Assembly: GCF_016807805.1 (NCBI RefSeq)
Contig: NZ_CP063362.1
Location: 4,630,501-4,694,500, forward strand
From: Xanthobacter dioxanivorans
GTDB lineage: Bacteria; Pseudomonadota; Alphaproteobacteria; Rhizobiales; Xanthobacteraceae
DNA length: 64,000 bases
Reading direction: 5' to 3'
This document shows positions 53,020 to 60,552 of this stretch, in pieces. A model generated the notes under the pieces. It made no database searches and was not told where the DNA came from. It saw only the letters and a list, made by a program, of their open reading frames with translations. The translations under genes were made by a program, and so were the position numbers. Within the stretch, counting starts at the first letter, position 1. Each line of letters starts with the position of its first letter.

Positions 53020-53032
53020 GGGACACGACGAT

Positions 53033-53061
53033 GCCGGCCTCCCTCGGGTGAGGAGGCCGGC
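53033..53061. terminator. hairpin between convergent genes
   Basis: GCCGGCCTCC (53033-53042) pairs with GGAGGCCGGC (53052-53061), a perfect 10-bp stem with a 9-base loop. It lies between the racemase stop and the convergent hydrolase gene and should terminate both. Confidence 0.75.
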
Positions 53062-53081
53062 ACACGGAACGACGGCGGAGG

Positions 53082-54074
53082 TCAGAGGGCGCGGATGAAG
53101 GCGCCGATGCGCCGCAGGGACGCCCCGGCTTCCGGCAGCTCCTCGAACACCTGGAAATGGTGGGGCATCCCCTCGAACACCTCGACCTCGATGCGGCCAC
53201 CCTGCGCCACGACCTTGCGCACCAGCAGATGGGCATCGTCGAGGGTGATGTCGTGGCCCCCGGCATGGACGAGGATGGCCGGCAGGCCGCTGAGGTCGCC
53301 CAGCACCGGGGAGGCCGCAGGGTCCGAGGGCGGATTGTCCCGCCCCAGATAGGTGCGCGCCATGGCCCGCAGTTGCGCGGGCCTGGAGAAGATATCGAGA
53401 TCCGCCAGCGCGGTGTAGCTCTCTCCGCTCAGGGTCAGGTCCAGCCAGGGTGAGAGCAGGACGAGCGCCTTGGGCAAGGCCAGTCCCGCGTCGCGGGCGC
53501 GGATCGCCGTGCCGAGCGCGAGGGCGCAACCGGCTGAATCCCCCACGATGGCGAGCGGCGTGTCACCCGCGCGCACCAGCTCCGCATAGGCGGCGAAGGC
53601 ATCGTCGGCGGCGGCCGGGAAGCGGTGCTCGGGGGCGAGGCGGTAGTCGAAGCCCAGCACTCGCGCCCCGCTCGCCGCCGCCAGCCGCGCCATGAGGCCG
53701 GCGTGGGAGCGGATGGAGCCGATCTGGAATCCGCCGCCATGGCAATAGAGCAGCGTCGTGCGCGGCGTGGCCTCGGGCGGATCGAACGCGCAGGCCGGCA
53801 GGCCCGCAATCCGCAGCGCGGTGCGCAGGACCTCCGGCGCACCCGCGCCATCGCCGAGAAACCGTTCGAAGCTCTCGCGGATTTCGGCGAGCGTCATGCC
53901 CCCCGCCCAGGCCGTGGTGGCCGCGACGATGCGCTGGCGCACGCTCCCGTAGGGGTCAGGATCGCCCATGGCGGGATCGCTCATCGTGGGATCAGTCATG
54001 GTGGCATCAGTCATGGCAGGGTCGCTCATGGCAGGGTCAATCATGGCGGGGTCGCTCATGGCGGGGTCGGTCAC
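53082..54074 (-). CDS. alpha/beta hydrolase (HSL family) with repeat-encoded N-terminus
   Basis: A 330-residue protein at its longest. Residues 41-330 form a hormone-sensitive-lipase-type hydrolase: HGGGFQIGS oxyanion loop, nucleophile Ser in GDSAGCAL, acid Asp in LVHAGGHDITLDDA, and base His in EGMPHHFQVF. Residues 1-40 are eight 5-residue units of the form M-[TSIG]-D-[PA]-[AT], encoded by 15-bp tandem repeats; each contains an in-frame ATG, so the true start is uncertain between 54074 and 53969. It may hydrolyse an ester or thioester intermediate. It is convergent with the racemase gene. Confidence 0.88.
   Translation of the reverse strand: MTDPAMSDPAMIDPAMSDPAMTDATMTDPTMSDPAMGDPDPYGSVRQRIVAATTAWAGGMTLAEIRESFERFLGDGAGAPEVLRTALRIAGLPACAFDPPEATPRTTLLYCHGGGFQIGSIRSHAGLMARLAAASGARVLGFDYRLAPEHRFPAAADDAFAAYAELVRAGDTPLAIVGDSAGCALALGTAIRARDAGLALPKALVLLSPWLDLTLSGESYTALADLDIFSRPAQLRAMARTYLGRDNPPSDPAASPVLGDLSGLPAILVHAGGHDITLDDAHLLVRKVVAQGGRIEVEVFEGMPHHFQVFEELPEAGASLRRIGAFIRAL
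53967..54074 (-). repeat. 15-bp tandem repeat giving eight in-frame start codons
   Basis: Eight near-identical 15-base units (reverse-strand sense ATG-AGC/ACT-GAC/GAT-CCC-GCC) run at exact 15-base spacing, CAT triplets at 53967, 53982, 53997, 54012, 54027, 54042, 54057 and 54072. The unit number can change by slippage without altering the reading frame, so it may tune the length of the N-terminal tail or start site use. Confidence 0.9.
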
Positions 54075-54150
54075 GGGGCGCGCCCGGCACGGCTACGGGG
54101 AGGGCCGCGCCGGCCCTCCCGCCTTCCCCGCATCGATCCGGACCGAGCCG

Positions 54151-55473
54151 TCAGTGGGCTTCCGAGCGGTGCAGAACCCGCGTCGCCTTCGCCTCGTAGC
54201 GCGGCAGGGTGCCCTCGGGATGGCACTCGACGTTTACGGTGATGCCGAGGCGCGCCTTGATCTCCCGCCGCACGTCATTGGCGGCCTGGTCTTCAGGGCG
54301 CTGGTCGGCGCGGGTTGCTTCCACGGCGATGGTCATCTTGCCGATGGTTGTGGCTTGGGTGTCGATGTAGATCTGCCAGACTTCCTTCGCGAGCCCCTTG
54401 ATGCTGGCGATCACATCCTCGATCTGCGACGGGAAGACGATCACGCCCTTGAACTTGATCATGTCGTCGGTGCGCCCGATGATGCGCCCGATCTTGCGCA
54501 TGCCGCGGCGGCCCGAGGGGCAGTCATAGGGGCGGCGGGACAGACGCACGAGGTCGCGGGTGCGCCAGCGGACCACCGGGGACGCCTCCTTGCGGATGGT
54601 GGTGACGACAATCTCACCCACCTCGCCTTCCGAGACCGGCTTCATGGTCTTCGGATCGAGGATCTCGACGATGACGGTGTCCTCGTTCAGCAGCTGCAGC
54701 TCGTCGTCGGCGTGGGTGTAGGGCGTGGAGATCGCCAGGATCGGGCCGCCCGCCTCGGTGGTGCCGTAGATGTTGTGGCTCATGAAGCCCTCGGGCATCT
54801 CCGCCTCGAGCTGGGCGCGGAATTCCGCCGACACCGACTGGCCGCCGAGGATCGCCACCTTCAGCGCCCATTCGGTGCGCGGGTCGATGCCCTGGCTCTT
54901 GGCTGCCTGCACCAGCGTCATCAGCCACAACGGCGACATGGACGCCACGTCATAGCGGTGGTCGCGCAGCCAGCGCGCGGCCAGCTCGCCGCGGCCGGGG
55001 CCGATGGGAAAGTTCGTGCATCCCACGGCGGAGAAGCCGGCGTCCAGCGCCGGACCGCCGATCCACAGGCCGTAGCCGTAGCCCTGATAGGCCCGGAAAC
55101 CGCTGCGCACGCCCGCCGCCGTCAGCAGGCGCGCCATCTGGTAGGGCAGCAGTTGGTGCAGGTCGTTCCTGGTCATGCCGAACGTCACCGGCAGGCCGGT
55201 GGTGCCGGAGGTGGCGACGAAGCGCTCCACGCTCTCCAGCGGCACGGTGAGGAAGGGAAAGGGGTAATGGTCGCGCAGCAGCGACTTGTCCATGAAGGGG
55301 GCGCTCTCCAGCCCGTCGGCGGACGCGAGGTCTTCCGGCCGCATGCCGGCATCAGCGAAATGGGCCTTCCATTCCTCGCACTGTCCGAGCCGTGCCCCCA
55401 GCCGCACGAGCCCTTCCCTCTGGATCCTGTGAATGCCGTCGCGATCGAGCGACTCCACCTCTGGGTGCTGCAT
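54151..55473 (-). CDS. phenylacetate-CoA ligase-like aryl-CoA synthetase
   Basis: A 440-residue ANL enzyme of the PaaK group from ATG 55473 (MQHPEVESL), preceded by GGGGAGGA. P-loop VATSGTTGLPVTF, A5 motif NIYGTTEAGGP, GRTDDMIKFKGVIVFPSQIED hinge, and the C-terminal domain ending GTLPRYEAKATRV with the adenylation Lys. The length and compact N-terminus are characteristic of PaaK. It should form an aryl-acetyl-CoA or aryl-propionyl-CoA ester as the first step of the pathway. A perfect TetR-type operator is at 55542-55563 in its promoter. Confidence 0.92.
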   Translation of the reverse strand: MQHPEVESLDRDGIHRIQREGLVRLGARLGQCEEWKAHFADAGMRPEDLASADGLESAPFMDKSLLRDHYPFPFLTVPLESVERFVATSGTTGLPVTFGMTRNDLHQLLPYQMARLLTAAGVRSGFRAYQGYGYGLWIGGPALDAGFSAVGCTNFPIGPGRGELAARWLRDHRYDVASMSPLWLMTLVQAAKSQGIDPRTEWALKVAILGGQSVSAEFRAQLEAEMPEGFMSHNIYGTTEAGGPILAISTPYTHADDELQLLNEDTVIVEILDPKTMKPVSEGEVGEIVVTTIRKEASPVVRWRTRDLVRLSRRPYDCPSGRRGMRKIGRIIGRTDDMIKFKGVIVFPSQIEDVIASIKGLAKEVWQIYIDTQATTIGKMTIAVEATRADQRPEDQAANDVRREIKARLGITVNVECHPEGTLPRYEAKATRVLHRSEAH

Positions 55474-55541
55474 CTGTGTCCTCCCCATCCGACCGTTGGC
55501 TCTCGGGCGGCTCTGGCGGCCACCTCGTTTCTTCGCAATTA

Positions 55542-55563
55542 ATAGACCGAACGAATGGTCTAT
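55542..55563. promoter_or_regulatory. TetR-type operator, ligase promoter
   Basis: ATAGACC and GGTCTAT form a perfect 7+7 dyad around GAACGAAT. The element matches the shared AGWYCGAACGATCGGTCT pattern and lies 70 bases upstream of the ligase start. Confidence 0.75.
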
Positions 55564-55686
55564 GTAAACGCTGATTTTGATCTGCATCAACCGATGCCGG
55601 TCGAGCAGCGTTCTGGAGAGAATATAATCATGTCGGGAATGCGCGCCACCGGTATCCCGGACTTGGCAATCCCCAGCGGTGCGCCT

Positions 55687-55708
55687 ATAGACCGAATGAT
55701 CGGGACAT
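55687..55708. promoter_or_regulatory. TetR-type operator, regulator's own promoter
   Basis: Begins ATAGACCGAATGATCGG, identical over the first nine bases to the ligase-promoter site, with a weaker right half (GGGACAT). It ends 18 bases before the GTG of the TetR gene, consistent with autoregulation. Confidence 0.7.
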
Positions 55709-55726
55709 TCTTACGGGTATGGTGCC

Positions 55727-56356
55727 GTGGCGCGAACACGCTCAGCCGAATATGACAATATCCACGATACCATACTCGACCGGGCGGCATCGGTTTTCGC
55801 GCGGCGGGGCTATGCGGCGACCTCGATCGGCGACATCGCCGACGCCTGCGAGTGCTCCAAATCACGGCTCTACCACTACTTCACCTCCAAGGAGGCGATC
55901 CTCTCCGACATGCTGACGTCGCATGTGGATGCGCTCCTCATGAAGTGCCGGCACACGCTCTACGGCTTCCAGGACCCCGAAGAGCGCTTCCGCCAGCTCA
56001 CCCGCCTGTTCCTCGATGTCTACTCCGTCTCCCGCGACCGGCACGTGGTGCTTTTGACCTGCGCGGAGTTTCTGGTGCCGGAAACCCGGAAGGTCCTCGT
56101 CGCCAAGCAGCGGGAACTGATCGCCTATGTGCGGGACATCCTGCTGCAGCTGCGGCCGGACCTCGCGAAGGACTTCGCGATGGCCCACGTGGATACCATG
56201 CTGTTCTTCGGCATGATCAACTGGACCTACACCTGGTACCACTCCGACGGCGCCGTGTCGCCGAGCGAGCTGGCGGACCGCACCGTGGATCTGTTCGTCA
56301 ACGGCTTCGCCAATGCCGGAGAGGCCCGGACGCGGCCCGCCCCGGCCAAAGGTTGA
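55727..56356 (+). CDS. TetR-family regulator (PaaR-like)
   Basis: A 209-residue repressor starting at GTG 55727. The HTH is IGDIADACECSKSRLYHYFTSKEAILSDM (residues 34-62), typical of acyl-CoA-responsive TetR proteins beside aromatic catabolic genes; the ligand domain includes RDRHVVLLTCAEFLVPETRK. It is the only regulator gene in the block and is flanked by matching palindromes upstream of six transcription units. It probably represses the block until an aryl-CoA or acyl-CoA ester binds. Confidence 0.9.
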   Translation: MARTRSAEYDNIHDTILDRAASVFARRGYAATSIGDIADACECSKSRLYHYFTSKEAILSDMLTSHVDALLMKCRHTLYGFQDPEERFRQLTRLFLDVYSVSRDRHVVLLTCAEFLVPETRKVLVAKQRELIAYVRDILLQLRPDLAKDFAMAHVDTMLFFGMINWTYTWYHSDGAVSPSELADRTVDLFVNGFANAGEARTRPAPAKG

Positions 56357-56399
56357 CTCAACCAAAGGTTGATCTGGCCAAGGACTGAACCGCCGGGCG

Positions 56400-57635
56400 T
56401 CATGCCGACGGCGCCGTCCGGCGCAGCCGGGCGACCGGATCGAAATCCGCCGCGGACACCTCGGCGAAAGAGATTTCCGCCCCGGCCTCCAGCATCCGCT
56501 TGGCGGCCATGTAGGTGCGGGCGTCGTTGACCGCGTCCACCGCGATCATCCAGCCCTTGCGGAAGTACCAGAGCGACGAGCCGCGATCCGAGCGGCGGCG
56601 CACCACCGCGTCGTAGCCGCGGTTGAGCCCGACGATCTGCAGCTTCACGTCATACTGGTCCGACCAGAACCACGGCACCGGGGCGTAAGGGCGCGGGCGG
56701 CCGAGCATGGCGTCGGCCACGCATTCCGCCTGGTCCACCGCATTCTGCACGCTTTCGAGCCGGGTCGGCACGCCGTCGAGGGGGAAGCAGGCGCAATCCC
56801 CGGCGGCCCACACGTCCGGCGCCGAGGTGCGGCCAAAGACGTCCACCAAGATGCCGTTGTCGCAGGCAATGCCCGCCGCCCGCACCAGCTCATCCCGCGC
56901 CAGCACGCCGATGCCGACGATGGCGAGGTCCACGGGGATGCGTTCACCGTCCTCCAGTTCCACCGCTGCGATGGCCCCGTTTTCGGCGACGACCCCGGCC
57001 ACGCAGCGCCCCTCGAGGATGCGGACGCCGTGCCCCGCGTGCAGGTCGCGGATGATCGACGCGGTCTCGGCGCATGCGACGCGATCGAGGATGCGCCCGG
57101 CACGCTCCACCACCACCACGCCGAGGCCGGCCTTCACCGCCACCGCTGCGGTTTCCAGCCCCACATAGCCGCCACCTAGGACCAGCAGCCGCCGGCCCGG
57201 CCGGATCTCCTCGCGCAACCTGTCAGCGTCGGCGAGGCCGCGCAGCTCATGCACCCCCCCGATCCCTGAGAAACCAGCCGGCAACGGACGCGGGCGCGTG
57301 CCCGTGGCGAAAGCGAGCTTGGTCCAGGGGACGGTTCGCCCGCCGGCAATCAGCGTGCGCGCCCCGGGAGAAATGGCGGTGACGGGAACGCCCGTGACGA
57401 TCTCCACGCCGAGATCCGACCAGAAGGTCGTCGGTCGCAGGTAAAGCCGATCGAGCGTCCATTCTCGTTTGAGGTAGGCCTTGGACAAAGGCGGCCGCTG
57501 GTAGGGCGGATGCGGCTCCTCGCCGAAGACGGTGAGCCTCCCGGAATATCCGCTTTGACGCAGGCGCATGGCGAGGGAGGCCGCGGCCTGCCCGGCACCG
57601 ACGACGGCGACGTGTTCCTGGTCCATGCTTTTCAC
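56400..57635 (-). CDS. ferredoxin--NAD(P) reductase (FAD, ring-hydroxylase type)
   Basis: A 411-residue flavoprotein of the BphA4/rubredoxin-reductase group. FAD motif VAVVGAGQAAASLAMRLRQSG, NAD motif LLVLGGGYVGLETAAVAV, and the second FAD contact VWAAGDCACFP. The C-terminal domain (PVPWFWSDQYDVKLQIVGL) is characteristic of reductases that serve [2Fe-2S] ferredoxins. It should pass electrons from NAD(P)H to the ferredoxin at 51519 and so to the dioxygenase. The TetR-type operator at 57646-57668 lies just upstream of ATG 57635. Confidence 0.93.
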   Translation of the reverse strand: MKSMDQEHVAVVGAGQAAASLAMRLRQSGYSGRLTVFGEEPHPPYQRPPLSKAYLKREWTLDRLYLRPTTFWSDLGVEIVTGVPVTAISPGARTLIAGGRTVPWTKLAFATGTRPRPLPAGFSGIGGVHELRGLADADRLREEIRPGRRLLVLGGGYVGLETAAVAVKAGLGVVVVERAGRILDRVACAETASIIRDLHAGHGVRILEGRCVAGVVAENGAIAAVELEDGERIPVDLAIVGIGVLARDELVRAAGIACDNGILVDVFGRTSAPDVWAAGDCACFPLDGVPTRLESVQNAVDQAECVADAMLGRPRPYAPVPWFWSDQYDVKLQIVGLNRGYDAVVRRRSDRGSSLWYFRKGWMIAVDAVNDARTYMAAKRMLEAGAEISFAEVSAADFDPVARLRRTAPSA

Positions 57636-57645
57636 ACCGCCATAT

Positions 57646-57668
57646 TAGTTGACCGATCGTTCTGACTA
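57646..57668. promoter_or_regulatory. TetR-type operator, divergent reductase/fusion promoter
   Basis: TAGTTGACCGATCGTTCTGA (57646-57665) followed by CTA shows the GACCGATCGTTC core of the regulon and TAGT...ACTA ends. It lies ten bases from the reductase start and 130 bases from the divergent fusion gene, and could control both. Confidence 0.6.
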
Positions 57669-57797
57669 TTATATTGCCGATTTGCGGGTGGCAATCGGGT
57701 TCTTCGGTCCGCCCTCCCGCTGCGGAGCCCGCCGGGCGCGCGCAGTCGCGATCCGGCGGCCGCCGGCGGCCCGGCACGCCGCCGTAATCAAAATCAA

Positions 57798-59279
57798 ATG
57801 GGTGAGGACGCGACGGTGACGGGCATCACAGCGATCGGAATCCACCTGCCGCGACTGCGCCTCTCGCGCGCCGGCATGGCGGCGGCCATGGACTGGCTTT
57901 CTCCCCGCTCCGACGCGCGCGGGGCGCGCACCCTCGCCTTCTGGGACGAGGACGGCATCACCATGGGCGTCGCCGCCGCGCGGGCCTGCCTGGCGCACGC
58001 TCCGGAGGCCACGCGCGGTGAAATCCGCGCCTTGAGCTTTGCCACCACCACCCCGGTCTTCGCCGAGCCGCAGAATGCGAGCCTCGTGCACGCCGCCCTG
58101 CGTCTTCCGGCGGAAAGCATCGCCCAGGACAGCGGCGGCACGCTGCGCTGTGGGCTGATCGCCCTCCACATGGCCCTGGAAGGCACCGGGCCGACCCTCG
58201 TGGTCGCCGCGGACAGTCCGGTGAGCCCGGCCGGCAGCATCGCCGAATCCCGCTTCGGCGACGGCGCGGCAGCGGTTCTCGTCGGGGGCGGCCCGGCGCT
58301 CCTCGCCTATCGCGGCGGTGCCAGCCTCACGGCGCCGTTCATCGAGCGTTACCGCGCCGCCGACCGCGCCCTCGCCACCGATTGGGAGGAGCGCTGGGTA
58401 CGCGAGGAGGGGTTCTTGTCCCTCGTTCCCCGCGCCATCGCCGATGCCCTCGCCGGCGCCGGGCTGGTCCCGCAGGACATCCAGCATTTCGTGCTGCCGA
58501 GCGTCATTCCCGGCTGCGCCAAGGCCGTCGCCCAGGCGGCCGGCCTGTCGAAGGCACGGCTCGCGGAAAACCTCGACATTGAATGCGGCGACACCGGCGC
58601 CGCCCATGCGCTGGTGATGCTCGCCCGCGCCATGGAACAGATGCAGCCCGGCGAGCGGGTGCTGGTGGCGCAGTTCGGCCAGGGCGCCACCGCATTGATC
58701 CTGGAGGCGACGGATGCCCTCGCCGGCTTCGATCCCGGTGTCGCCGCCGCGCTCGCGGGCGGCATCGCCGAGGCCAACTATCTCAAGCTGCCCATCTTCC
58801 GTGGCCTGCTGGCCTGGGAGCGCGGCCTGCGCGGCCGCCTGCCGGTGAACGAGGCGCTGACCACCGCCTACCGCAACGCCGAAGCCCTGCTGGGCTTCGT
58901 GGGCGGGCGCAGCCCGCAGACCGGACACGTCCAGTTCCCCGCATCCCACATCGCGGTCGCGGAATCCGGGTTCCACGCGCAGGCACAGGAGCCGTGGCCG
59001 CTGGCCGACCGCGGCGGGACGGTGGCCACGGCCACAGCCGATCGCCTCGCCTTCTCGCGCAGTCCGCCCAATTGCTACGGCCTCGTCGACATCGCCGGCG
59101 GCGGCCGCCTGATGATGGATTTCACCGACCCCGAAGCCGCGCGCCTCGCGCCCGGGGACAAGGTCCATTTCGTCTTCCGCATCAAGGACCTGGATGAGCG
59201 CACCGGATATCGCCGCTACTTCTGGAAGGCAGTGGCGGCCGCGGCGCCGATCGCCGCCGCGCAAGAGAAAGGCGCCTGA
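57798..59279 (+). CDS. HMG-CoA synthase-like protein fused to DUF35 OB fold
   Basis: A 493-residue fusion. Residues 1-370 follow the KAS III/HMG-CoA synthase fold (ITAIGIHLPRLRLSRAGM, DSGGTLRCGLIALHMAL, ESRFGDGAAAVLVGGG). By position the catalytic Cys is replaced (Leu116), with a Cys two residues later. Residues 372-480 are a DUF35 OB domain (TGHVQFPASHIAV, CYGLVDIAGGGRLMMDFTD, GDKVHFVFRIKD), with the usual zinc-ribbon cysteines absent. It is followed at once by a thiolase gene. In archaea thiolase, HMGCS and DUF35 form a channelling complex; here two of the parts are fused. It may act as a scaffold or OB partner, as BbsA or IpfE do for their thiolases. Confidence 0.82.
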   Translation: MGEDATVTGITAIGIHLPRLRLSRAGMAAAMDWLSPRSDARGARTLAFWDEDGITMGVAAARACLAHAPEATRGEIRALSFATTTPVFAEPQNASLVHAALRLPAESIAQDSGGTLRCGLIALHMALEGTGPTLVVAADSPVSPAGSIAESRFGDGAAAVLVGGGPALLAYRGGASLTAPFIERYRAADRALATDWEERWVREEGFLSLVPRAIADALAGAGLVPQDIQHFVLPSVIPGCAKAVAQAAGLSKARLAENLDIECGDTGAAHALVMLARAMEQMQPGERVLVAQFGQGATALILEATDALAGFDPGVAAALAGGIAEANYLKLPIFRGLLAWERGLRGRLPVNEALTTAYRNAEALLGFVGGRSPQTGHVQFPASHIAVAESGFHAQAQEPWPLADRGGTVATATADRLAFSRSPPNCYGLVDIAGGGRLMMDFTDPEAARLAPGDKVHFVFRIKDLDERTGYRRYFWKAVAAAAPIAAAQEKGA

Positions 59280-59280
59280 G

Positions 59281-60477
59281 ATGGCCACAGGTATCAAGGA
59301 CAGGGTCGCCATCCTCTCCATGGGCTGCTCGCGGTTCGGCGAACGCTGGGATGTGGGCCAGGAAGAGCTGATGGCCGAAGCCTATCTGGAGGCGCTGGGC
59401 GGCTCCGGCATCGACCCAAGCATGATCGAGGCGGCGTGGTACTCGTCCCATTACGACGACATCGGCGCCGGCAAGGCGGGGCTTCCCATGGCGCAGGCCC
59501 TGCGCCTGCCCGCCATCGGCGTCACCCGGGTGGAGAATTTCTGCGCGGGCGGAACGGAGGCCTTTCGCGGCGCGGTCTATGCCGTCGCCTCCGGCGCCGT
59601 GGACATCGCCTTGGCCGTGGGCGTGGAAAAGCTGAAGGATACGGGCTTCGCCGGCCTGCCGCCGGCCTCGCGCGGCACCTTCGCGCCCATGTACCTGCCG
59701 ACCCATACCAATCCCGGCAACTTCTCCCAGCTCGCGCGCGCCTACGGCGCCCACCACGGCGTCTCCCGCGACGACCTGAAGCGCGCCATGGCGCACACTT
59801 CAATGAAGAGCCACTTCAACGCGGTGAAGAACAAGAACGCCCACCTGCGCAAGGCCATCACCATCGAGCAGGCCGTGAATGCGCCCCTGGTGGCCGACCC
59901 GCTCGGCCTTTACGATTGCTGCCCGGTCTCCGACGGCGCGGCCTGCGCCATCGTGACGACGCCCGAAATCGCCCGCAGCCTCGGGAAGAGCGCGCCCGTG
60001 CTGGTGAAGGCGATCCAGCTCGTCGCCTCCAATGGCTGGGAGGTGCAGCAGAGCGACTGGAACGGCGCCTACGTGCACACGGCGCGCATCGCCGCCCGGC
60101 GGGCCTATGCCGAGGCCGGCATCACCGATCCGCGGTCCCAGCTCAGCTTCGCGGAGCTGCACGATTGCTTCTCCATCACCGAGATCGTGACGCTGGAGGA
60201 TATCGGCCTGAGCGATGAGGGAACCGCCTGGAAGCGCATGCGGGACGGCGCCTTCGACGTGGACGGCGAGATGCCGTGCCAGGTGGACGGCGGGCTGAAG
60301 TGCTTCGGCCATCCGGTGGGCGCCTCCGGCCTGCGCATGCTCTACGAGTGCTGGTTGCAGCTCACCGGCCAGGCGGGCGAACGCCAGCTCGGGGCGCCCA
60401 GCCTCGCCCTCACCCACAATCTCGGGGGCGCACCGGCCCAGAACGTGTGCTCCATCACGATTGTCGGTGCCGCCTGA
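59281..60477 (+). CDS. SCP-x/BbsB-type thiolase
   Basis: A 398-residue thiolase from ATG 59281, one base after the fusion gene's stop. The nucleophile is Cys88 in NFCAGGTEA; the second catalytic pair is His294 in LHDCFSITE and the CFGHPVGASG loop (Cys341, His344). The HDCF and short-loop architecture fit SCP-x-like thiolases, which work with a DUF35 partner. It should cleave a 3-oxoacyl-CoA, or release an acyl-CoA from a dearomatised ring product as proposed for IpfD. A strong terminator follows. Confidence 0.92.
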   Translation: MATGIKDRVAILSMGCSRFGERWDVGQEELMAEAYLEALGGSGIDPSMIEAAWYSSHYDDIGAGKAGLPMAQALRLPAIGVTRVENFCAGGTEAFRGAVYAVASGAVDIALAVGVEKLKDTGFAGLPPASRGTFAPMYLPTHTNPGNFSQLARAYGAHHGVSRDDLKRAMAHTSMKSHFNAVKNKNAHLRKAITIEQAVNAPLVADPLGLYDCCPVSDGAACAIVTTPEIARSLGKSAPVLVKAIQLVASNGWEVQQSDWNGAYVHTARIAARRAYAEAGITDPRSQLSFAELHDCFSITEIVTLEDIGLSDEGTAWKRMRDGAFDVDGEMPCQVDGGLKCFGHPVGASGLRMLYECWLQLTGQAGERQLGAPSLALTHNLGGAPAQNVCSITIVGAA

Positions 60478-60501
60478 CCCGACCGTGGCGGCCCGTCGAC
60501 T

Positions 60502-60538
60502 CCCCCGCCGCCGGCGCGAACCGACGGCGGGGGCTTTT
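60502..60538. terminator. Rho-independent terminator
   Basis: CCCCCGCCG (60502-60510) pairs with CGGCGGGGG (60525-60533), extended by a CGG/CCG inner stem after one mismatch and followed by CTTTTCC. It serves the thiolase gene and, on the other strand, the convergent fadJ-like gene. Confidence 0.85.
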
Positions 60539-60552
60539 CCTTCCCAGCCTGC

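Noticed and set aside
51808..53529. 573-codon open frame on the minus strand
   Set aside because: It is antisense to the racemase gene, which has clear catalytic residues and a good ribosome-binding site; the minus product has no family features.
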